In this document: positions 55,975 to 64,000 of the stretch, piece after piece
Layout: every line of letters starts with the position of its first letter
How positions within the stretch are numbered: position 1 is the first letter of the stretch
Assembly: GCF_000149955.1 (NCBI RefSeq)
Contig: NC_030986.1
Location: forward strand, 6,687,114-6,751,113
Source: Fusarium oxysporum f. sp. lycopersici 4287
Lineage: Eukaryota > Ascomycota > Sordariomycetes > Hypocreales > Nectriaceae
Length of the DNA: 64,000 nt
Reading direction: 5' to 3'
The notes under the pieces: model-generated
Told to the model about the DNA's origin: nothing
Seen by the model: the letters and a program-made list of their open reading frames with translations, nothing else
Database searches by the model: none
Made by a program: the position numbers and the translations under genes

Positions 55975-58090
55975 ATGCCTTCAAATCAAAGCAGTTCACG
56001 TAGAACCCCGCCACCACCAACGGATCATTTTCCCCATCTCAATTCCCTCAGCGGCAGTCATGAGATGGGGCCAAGCGAACCACCAGAGCGGCATAACGAC
56101 TCAAGCCTCAACGCGACCGCCAACAATGCCATAGACGGTATGCACTACTTCTAGCGGACTTCCAGTAGTTTAGAAGAAACTGATGCAAAGCTATAGTTGA
56201 AGTACCCTTCTCCTGGAAAGAATCTAGTTTATGGAATGTAGAGAATGCATGCATGCATCCTCAATACCAGGTCGCCCCTCGTATGGCCACCACAGCGCAC
56301 AGTAGTAGCGTTGGTGGCCATCGCAGGGTCATTGATGACCTAACGCTGGAGATTCAGCAGCTTAGGAAGGAACTCAAGCGCTATAAGCAATCGGATCCCG
56401 CCACGCTCCAGAAAGACAAGCTGTTTGAGATCAAGGTTCATGGGCTGCCCCAAAAGAAAAAGAGAGAGCTTGAAGCCATACTGAGAGACCTTGCCTCTGA
56501 TCTCGATGGGTCTCCAGAGGTGTCATCATCGCAAAAGAGGAAAAAGATATCCCCCAACAACCGCGATCACATATGCTCCAAATCCAGAATTCAGCGTAAA
56601 CATGCTCCTTCCTCTCTAGGCTCTAGGCTCCGGCCAGCTGACTCTGCTTATGCCTCCATGTCGGCTGGTGCTGAGTCTTTAAGCATACCTTTTAACCTCC
56701 CAGTCTTAACTTCAACTCAATCATCAAAAGGCAAGGCCGAGGATCATCTACGAGATGTTCCCGACGGCCTGTACCCACAACACGTAGTCATGACAGACAA
56801 GGAGCGGAAGAGTCTCGTTGTTCGTCGTCTCGAACAGCTCTTCACAGGCAGAAGTAACGGTGCCGATTTCTCGAAGATGTCGCCTATGCGACCGGGTGGC
56901 AGCTTCATCATGGCGCGAGCTGTGGCAGATGCACAGGTGGCGGACCCCTCATCCACCCATGAACCACTCACTTATGGAAATGAGCCTATCCGAGAAGCCA
57001 GAATCCTCCCTCTACAACAACGATCTCGCACTTGGAGAAACAACTGTCATTCAAGTGACTATAAGTCGGCCTTTGATCCTAATAAGGACAACATGGAGAC
57101 TGAGTGCGATGATAGTGGCTTGGCCTCTGCTGGCGAGCCGTCCTCCCCAGCCTTGTCTCTGTCAAAACAGCGACCCACGCGGACGTGTGATCTGGATCCC
57201 GATTGTGCTCAGATTCCGTCTGAGAATCTGAACTACATCCGACATTTGGACCTACTGCCGCCCGAGTTATTGTCTAGACAGCAGAGTAGTCAGGACACCC
57301 ACCTAGAGGCTACAGGCTGGGTGTCCTTGAACCTGCTTTATAACTTGGCCAAGCTCCACTTGATCAATGTAACACCAGACTTCATTCGCTCCGCCATATC
57401 TGAAATAAGCAGCAGATTTCAGTTATCCCCTGACGGGCATAGAGTTCGATGGCGAGGCGGATCCAAAGATACCAAATTCAGTAGCTACAGCTCTGTCTTC
57501 GACAGGTCAGAAACTCCTTCTGTCGGCAATGTTGATTATTCGGAAAAGAAACGCGAGCGCCAGAAAACTAGCCATTTCACTAGCAATGAATCCCAATTCG
57601 GCGGCTTAAGTAAGGGCATGCCTGCATTTGATCCGCAGCTTTGCGCTCGGGTTGAAAGTTTCCGCTACAAGCCACTATTTGCTCAGCAGAGTTCGTCAGA
57701 TGGGCAAACTTCATGCGATGCGTCAGTTTGCTCTTCTATCGTTGTGGATGACGAAAATCCTGTCGAGTCGGCCTTGGGCTTGAACTACTCCGGAGGATCA
57801 GCTAGTAGATCGCAACGCCACGAAGGTGCTATCACATACTATAGCAGTGCACCTTTCTGCACTGATTTATCGGGCGATCCTGTTGCTCTATCACCAACTA
57901 CTCGCACGCCCTCAAGCGCCCAAATTAGAAAGGATTCTGGGCAACCATCAGACTTTGGACCGTCTCCTCGACGAACAATATCCATGTCCTTCATCAATTA
58001 CGAACCGTTGAAGGATCGATGCCAAGGCATGCGTCAGCAGACTTCAGTCATGGGCGGAGATAATAATGAAGTTCAGGATCTGATGAACGA
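55975..58090 (+). pseudogene. FRQ (frequency) circadian clock protein, broken and truncated
   Basis: FRQ is the negative element of the fungal circadian clock. The coiled-coil region (V-I-D-D-L-T-L-E-I-Q-Q-L-R-K-E-L-K) and H-G-L-P-Q-K-K-K-R-E-L-E are diagnostic. Further conserved blocks are Q-I-P-S-E-N-L-N-Y-I-R-H-L, G-W-V-S-L-N-L-L-Y-N-L-A, L-S-P-D-G-H-R-V-R-W-R-G-G and Y-Y-S-S-A-P-F-C-T-D-L-S-G-D-P. The N-terminus begins at the ATG at 55975. TAG at 56152-56154 and a frameshift near 56190 break it before the coiled coil. A frame reopens at 56253 and runs to 58115, but its last residues come from adjoining transposon sequence, so the C-terminal part of FRQ is missing. Extra frq copies occur in Fusarium accessory genomes. 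Confidence 0.85.
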
Positions 58091-59093
58091 TGACAGAGCC
58101 AGCCTCCGATTCTGACTCTTGCTCGCTTGAAGAGACAAATTCCACCCCGACAGGCGTATAACGAGTCGCCCCTTCAGGTATGGCTTCTCCAACAGCCAAA
58201 GTCTCTCCAAGTGTCATAAAACGCCTGCTAGGATTCGGTACCGCCTTCCTCTTCTTCCCTCTCTTCAGCCGAGCCAATTCTTCCTCTAGGCTGGCAATCC
58301 CTCAGAGTATGCGCCGCTACTGTCTGTTGTTGAGCTTCAAAGCCCTTGGCTATCACGTTGTACCGTCTCCGCGTCTTTGGTATTTTGTTCAACCCAAGAT
58401 CACGAATTTGACGGCTCGTCTGTGGAGTATCGTCCGAGCCAAGATACGGCCTAGGTTCAGGAGTCACTCTTGGGCCTCTGTTTGGCCTGTCCTGTTGGAT
58501 TTCAGGGTGTCGCAGCGCTTTGGAACGCGAAATCGGCCAGTTGCCAGAGACTCTCCAGCCTAAGAGGATATTTTTCTTGGTCATTCCAACTCGGTGAGCC
58601 TTGGCGTAGGCCCTGATGAAATTGACCTTGTCCATAGGAGCGGAATCAGTCAACGAGACGAACCTTTCCAACTCTCGTCGATATGCAGCCTTCAACGCGT
58701 TGAATACTCCATTGTCCAGTGGTTGGAGCCCATGAGAACAGTGTGCTGGTAGATAACAGCAATAAACGTTGTTCAAAAAGCACGTGGCCATCCATTCATC
58801 CTTCTATCACTCAGCACTGATCTTGAGATGGGAAAAATGAAGGACATACTGTTGCATGGCTTCCGTGACCATCTAAGATGATCAGTCTAGCGTCTGACTC
58901 GTCAGCAGGTGTTGTCTGGGGCAGATAAACTCTTTCAAGCCATTCAATGCCTATGTGGTCATCAGTCCACCCGTTGGGCGAAGTTATGTAATACCAGTCT
59001 GCTATCTGCTTGAACTCCTCAAGAAACCATTGTTTCTTGTAGTTCTTTCCCCTTGAAGATTATGCCAGGAACTAAAGGCGCGGCAGTCAGCAG
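58044..59093 (-). pseudogene. Pogo-type transposase, truncated second copy
   Basis: The minus strand starts abruptly at A-L-V-P-G-I-I-F-K-G-K-E-L-Q and continues, with a frameshift, through W-Y-Y-I-T-S-P-N-G-W-T-D-D-H and R-L-I-I-L-D-G-H-G-S-H-A. It goes on to C-S-H-G-L-Q-P-L-D-N-G-V-F and, after another shift near 58280, K-K-R-K-A-V-P-N-P-S-R-R-F-M. The protein closely resembles the decayed copy in the LINE but has fewer stops. The N-terminal DNA-binding part and both inverted repeats are missing. It is wedged between the broken frq and RecQ genes. Confidence 0.8.
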
Positions 59094-59105
59094 TGACAGC
59101 TGCAA

Positions 59106-62100
59106 TGACTTACTCTGCTACCTTTGCTTCCTGGACGAAACCGTCGACAATATCCCGGTGTATTTCGTTCAAGTCCTCCAACTCGGCGCTGATGGATATT
59201 GGAAGCCCAGGTGATCGCCAGGGCGACTTCAGTGGTTGGTGGTCAGGCAGTTCTTCAAAGGCCTCTTCATCTTCGTTATCATTTACCATGAACCCATCAT
59301 TCGCATAGCCGTTCAAAGTCATGGCGCCATTCTCATCGTCGCTTTTCACAGTACGAGATTTCTTTCTCCGTCATCCAACTGGTAAAGGCACGTATGGCGA
59401 CGGCATGGCGGTCACATCCTGATCCTTCGGCTTCTTGCTGGCTTGCTTCGACGGGGACTTGGAAGGCTTGTTAGTCGCGCTCTCTTCCGGCACCTGAATC
59501 GATAACATGAGCTTCCGTCTCCCCGAGAGAAACAGGCGGCATGTCGATCCGAGTTTCAGATACTGGATAGCCATGCCATGATGTCCGACTTGGTTGTTCT
59601 CATGAAATGCCTTCTCGGCTAACAGCTTGTCTAGTACTCGAGCCAGCTCATGCTTCTTAAGGCTCTTTGCCATTCCGTACCAGTCATCTGAGTGACGTGC
59701 CTCATAGGGGGGATACTTCCTCCCCATGAGGATGTCGGCGCATTGCACCGCTGTAATTCGCCTCTGCGCCTGAACAACCCGGATGGCCCGCTATGGCATA
59801 CTCAGAAAACTCTCGCTGCTCAAAGATCAAACCAGCTTTGCAATTGTCGCAAGTCTTGCGGCACTGCCGCTGCAGTAAAGTCCTCGCCAGAATAGCGAAG
59901 TATTTCAACCCGTCGGCAATCAGACTTGTTGTCACAAAATGCCGTGACACGGTTGAGCATAGACATCTGGCGCTCCTTTTGCTCATTGTTGCCCTCACCA
60001 TCAGCGATCAACTTCTTCAGGATCCTTATATCCTGCTTGCCATAGAAAAGAATGCAGTCGGAGGGATCCCCGTCTCTGCCTGCGCGACCCGTCTCCTGAT
60101 AGTATCCTTCCAAGGTTTTTGGAAGTCCGTGGTGTATGACAAACCTCACGTCTGGCTTGTCGATGCCCATGCCGAACGCAATTGTTGCAACGACAATCTT
60201 GACCTGGCCCTGCTGCCAGGAAGTTTGTACCTCAACCGTCTCCTGGGGATCGATGCCTGCGTGATAGTGCCTGGCGGTGATTCCTTGGTCTGAAAGACTC
60301 TCCGCAACCCTTTCTGCGTTCCTCCGTGAGACCGTGTAGACAATCCCACTCTGATTCGCATATTTGGACTTGATCAGCGACGCGATCTCGTCCATACACT
60401 TGGCATTAGTTGTCTTTCCGCGAACCTCGTAGTGTAAATTTGGACGATTGAAGCTTTGTGAGAACGTTTGACAGTTGTCCATTCCGAGATTGTGCCTGAC
60501 GTCGACGATGACGTTCTGTGTCGCGGTGGCTGTGAGAGCCATGACCGGCACTCCAGGATATCTCTGGCGGACTTCGCCCAAAGCTTTGTAGTCTGGCCGG
60601 AAATCATGGCCCCATTGACTGATGCAGTGAGCCTCATAAATGACGATGCGTGCAAGTTTACCTGTGTGATGCAGGGTTCGCATCCCATTGTTGAAGGTAG
60701 TGTTCTTGCTCGCCATCTCGGGGGTAACATACAGGAGCTCAATGTAGTCCTCTGGGCTTCTCTCCTCGAAAGCAGTCATAACCTGTCTCTTATATTCGGC
60801 AGAGTATTCGCCATTGAAAGCGACAGCCTGAATACCTAGAGCTTTCATGTGGTCAACTTGATCTTGCATCAAACTGAGCAAGGGCGACACCACAATGGTG
60901 ATACCCTGAGTCTTACCAGTTTTAATAACGGCCGGTAATTGATAGCATAAAGACTTGCCGCCACCCGTTGGCATAAGGACGAAGGCATCTTTACCTCCCA
61001 ACGTTGCATTGATAGCCTCAAGCTGATTATGGCGGAATCCTTTCATTCTGAACCGGTATTTGAGCATCCTTTGAACTTCAGCTGACCACGGATGCTTCAT
61101 CAGCGCGGCAGGGATTGACTCTGGCGCTACTGACGTCAATAGCTTCTTTGACGAGGTTCGAGGCTTTTCAACAGCTCCAGCATTACCAGTTGTCTCCGAG
61201 ACGACTTCTCTAAAGTCTTGCGAAATGGGAACGTGGGACTGATGGGTCTCATAATCCTGTGCAAAAGCAAGCATCTCCTCATCCTCGCTGAAGTCACTGA
61301 ATTCATCGCCAGGGCGACGATGTGTCGCTTGAGGCGGACTTCCACTGCCTGGTACCAAGTTTCTCGCAGCTTTGAGCACAGGCTGGAGCTGGAATTCATC
61401 CAGATCAGAGAAGCCGTCGTCACCGACACCAAATTCTGCATCCACAGGCATGGGATCCACCATTGATGGTCTTGTCGCCGGTCTTGACTGATAAGGTGCA
61501 TTTGAGGGTTTTGCAGTGACTTTCGGGAAAAGAGGAGCCCCAACAGCGTTGTTTTCCTGGAGATAGCACTCGTCTTTTGCGAGGCCTCAATCCTTGATGT
61601 TGCTGGGTACTGCAGGTTCTGAGAAGCATTGGGCAGCTGAGTCTCATGAACGACTCGCGTACCCATCTCACTGGCTAGTGTGGCAACATTCGACATCATA
61701 GACATGTCGGCACTTTTTTGAAACATTGGTCGAGTGCCCTCCACAATGACTGATACAGGAGGGCGACCATGCGTTGGTTTCTGGACAGTCCCAAGGAAGC
61801 CAGCTACATCTAGCCCAGTGCCATCGATTGTTTTGAGTAGGACATGTTCCACCGCTTGGATTTCATCGATGAGGTCATCAAGTCGAACTTCGTCCTCATC
61901 CGTATCAAGGCCTTGGGTGTAGGCTTGAGTAATGACTTGAGTAAGCTCTCCGGGTTTCCTACAAAGTGTCCTATACTCATCCGTTGGGGCAGTGAGTTGT
62001 TTGAAGGCCTTCTGTTGTCGTAACAATCGCTCTTTTTCTGACTTAACCTCACTTCGCTTCTCCTTCGGCAAGCGCTCGTTAATCGCTCTTAGGNNNNNNN

Positions 62101-63231
62101 NNNNNNNNNNNNNNNNNNNNNNNNNNNNNNNNNNNNNNNNNNNNNNNNNNNNNNNNNNNNNNNNNNNNNNNNNNNNNNNNNNNNNNNNNNNNNATCGTTT
62201 TGCTGAATGAGCTTGTCCATGAACTCACTCCATTTAGTCAAGGTCGATGGTTCAGAACTCAACTGATTCAGAAGAAACGATGTTTGACTTGATTCGGGAA
62301 GGGTTTTACGGGGAAGTTCATTGAAAAAATCTTCAGGAGTAGCCTTGGCGGTCTGCGAGCTGTTTGACGCGATGGCACGCACTCTAGGGGCGGCTATTCC
62401 TGGAGTAATGAGGCGTTGGGAGAGCGAAGCAAAGCTTGTCTTGACTGCAGGCATAGCTGCCGGCCCTGCATGAGTACAAATTTGTGCTGGTTTGATCGTA
62501 GAGACGTCCAAGATGGCGATTGAGCTATTATGGGAAGGGGGCATCAAAAATTCTCCGTCGGAGTCAGGAATGAATGACTCATCCCTGCCATCCTCCATTT
62601 GAGGAGGAAGCGAGTTGGTCTGATGGACTGGATTGGAAGCTTCAGAATTAACAGCAGACTCCTTCAAAGGGCTTGTTGGTCCCTTTGAGGGGTGCTGAGT
62701 GTCGATGACAGGTAAAGATTTCCGAGGGGATTGCTCATGAGTAAGCGGGCTGTGTACATATCTTGAGGGCGATAGTATTTCATCTCCGTCCGCCTCACTG
62801 ATGGGTGAAATTTCGGTTGACAGATGGTTTTTGAAGCCATCGCGGGTTCGGCGTGTTCGACTGCCGCGAGATCCGTCTCTTCGACGTGTTCCGGATCGAT
62901 TCCCAGGGCTCGAGGTGGCAGAATAGCTACCAGGAAGTTCGTAGATGGCTGGGAAATCGCCTAGGTCGTTGAATTCTTCCTCGCTGATTTCACTGCTCTT
63001 TCTCTTTCTACCGCTCGAGGCCACTAGATTGGGTCGAGATGCGTAATCTTCGCGGCAGAGTTTCGCATCGCTGTTGAACGGTAGCGAGTCAGAGGATTCA
63101 GAGGCATCGTTGGTTAGGTCTAAGTACTCCAGACCATCGGCGTTGAGGTCGGGGAAATCAGGACTGCTCGTACGAAGGGTTCGCCCACGGCCGAAGCCGG
63201 GGCCGTCTTTGGTGGGCTTTGTGTCTTGCAA
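59106..63231 (-). pseudogene. BLM/Sgs1-type RecQ DNA helicase, broken
   Basis: RecQ 3'-5' helicases resolve recombination intermediates. The Ser-rich N-terminal region (63231-61500) is followed by the helicase core, open from 61463 to 59820: motif I G-G-G-K-S-L-C-Y-Q, motif III A-L-T-A-T-A-T and motif VI Q-E-T-G-R-A-G-R-D-G. Motif II reads Y-E-A-H instead of D-E-A-H (codon TAT at 60636-60638), which removes the Mg-binding Asp. Frameshifts lie near 61575 and 59870, where the RQC zinc cysteines C-R-K-T-C-D-N-C move to another frame, and near 59760. A TGA lies at 59371. It ends before the HRDC domain. The frame at 63231 has no ATG, so the true N-terminus is also lost. A 100-N gap interrupts it. 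Confidence 0.85.
62094..62193. other. Assembly gap (100 N)
   Basis: Exactly 100 N, the usual placeholder for a gap of unknown length, inside the N-terminal region of the RecQ pseudogene. Confidence 0.95.
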
Positions 63232-63270
63232 GGTTCAGGGCCTCCCCGCCAGGTAATCCCTCGCAACGTA

Positions 63271-64000
63271 ATGGGTCCACTTTTGACATCAATCCCACAT
63301 ATCATAGATGGATCATTGAGGATAGAAGAGCTGGCAAGACTCCTACGAGAAGCTGAGCAGCGCGCGAAGGAGAAGCGGCAACGCGCCAGAGCGTCAGAGG
63401 AACAAGCACGACTCACGACACTTGACAAATACATTGCAGTTTGCTATACCTCCGTTTTCTCTCGCTTCGCCATCGAAACAGATCCAAAACTGATTTCGAG
63501 GGGCTCCATCACAAATACGCGTGACAAGTGGTGTCCCAAAAATCTGAAGCCATGGGCCGACTTCCTTGATCAACAGAAGTTCATATTCGGCACACTCTAC
63601 GATACATTCCCTACCGAAATCCGCGTTTTCGAGAACCGAAATTTCTTGGCCGGCTTGGGAAACAGCATCTCTCAACGGCCGATAGCAGATGAGAAGACGC
63701 TCGAATATTTCCTGCATAATAGCGTGGAGGATCCGGTCAGAGCCATCATACAACAGCTTAAACAGGTGGAAGAGGTCAGCAGGGCCTTTCAGATCGGAGA
63801 TGGTGTCGTCTTTGAGAACCATCCCCATGCCCTCAGCGACGTCCCTGAGGAAGTCGTGGACAGGGAGACACCATTGGTACCACCACGGACGCCGGACCAT
63901 CGAAGAGATCTCAAGCAGCTGCGACCGGATCAAATCTGTGTCTATCGATCCGACAACACCTTGTCCTTCCAGCGCATTATGATTTATGTTTCTGAGTATA
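63271..64000 (+). CDS. 5' part of a large uncharacterised Fusarium-type protein (partial)
   Basis: An open frame from the ATG at 63271 to the right edge (243 codons, no stop). It begins with a charged helix (E-E-L-A-R-L-L-R-E-A-E-Q-R-A-K-E-K-R-Q) likely to be a coiled coil. Then come L-T-T-L-D-K-Y-I-A-V-C-Y, G-S-I-T-N-T-R, K-P-W-A-D-F, D-E-K-T-L-E-Y-F-L and V-V-F-E-N-H-P-H-A-L-S. I recall this order from a large multi-copy fungal family, sometimes with a kinase-like C-terminus, but it has no known function. The minus-strand frame 63933-63394 is its shadow. Its start is only 39 bp from the RecQ remnant, so the natural N-terminus may be lost. Confidence 0.65.
   Translation, partial: MGPLLTSIPHIIDGSLRIEELARLLREAEQRAKEKRQRARASEEQARLTTLDKYIAVCYTSVFSRFAIETDPKLISRGSITNTRDKWCPKNLKPWADFLDQQKFIFGTLYDTFPTEIRVFENRNFLAGLGNSISQRPIADEKTLEYFLHNSVEDPVRAIIQQLKQVEEVSRAFQIGDGVVFENHPHALSDVPEEVVDRETPLVPPRTPDHRRDLKQLRPDQICVYRSDNTLSFQRIMIYVSEY

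Noticed and set aside
63394..63933. Minus-strand open frame of 179 codons
   Set aside because: It is antisense to the plus-strand family gene that starts at 63271 and stays open to the window edge.

Overview
The window looks like an accessory, transposon-rich region of a filamentous ascomycete, most likely a Fusarium. The reasons are short introns (about 49-67 nt) with GT...AG ends and CTAAY/CTGAC branch sites, fungal-only protein families (Zn2Cys6 regulator, peroxisomal copper amine oxidase, killer-toxin-like GH18 chitinase, multi-LysM protein, FRQ clock protein), and many elements with C-to-T/G-to-A type stop codons that resemble RIP decay. I cannot name the species from sequence alone. There are two assembly gaps (1641-2488 and 62094-62193).

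Layout. 0.8-3.5 kb: AT-rich nest of MITEs, a solo LTR and a gap-interrupted chromodomain Gypsy element. 4.8-11.1 kb: intact genes, namely a Zn2Cys6 regulator, a copper amine oxidase with 7 exons including a 12-nt micro-exon, and a six-TM protein in five exons. 11.1-15.0 kb: gene-poor. 15.0-19.7 kb: an amidase and an MFS transporter, with a MITE between them. 20.2-29.5 kb: a solo LTR carrying a hAT-type MITE, a 146-bp tandem duplication, and a decayed Tad-like LINE on the minus strand whose endonuclease region is split by a pogo/Fot-type element. 30.0-31.9 kb: a broken gene of unknown family.

32.0-47.0 kb is the most coherent gene set: two members of an uncharacterised ~250-aa family, two full and one broken ankyrin-repeat genes, and a divergent chitinase/LysM pair. 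The chitinase has the architecture of killer-toxin (zymocin alpha/beta-like) subgroup chitinases. The repeated pairing of the ~250-aa and ankyrin paralogs next to it suggests a module, perhaps attack and self-protection, but that is inference.

47.5-64.0 kb is mostly broken genes: a long zinc-finger protein gene with in-frame stops behind three GTAACGGGGCCCGTTAC-type palindromes, a second solo LTR, a small membrane protein, an frq pseudogene, a truncated pogo transposase, a BLM/Sgs1-type RecQ pseudogene whose DEAH box reads YEAH, and the 5' part of an open gene running off the right edge.

The metabolic genes on the left (amine oxidase, amidase, transporter) would fit use of amines and amides as nitrogen sources, but no operon-like or shared regulatory signal proves that they work together.
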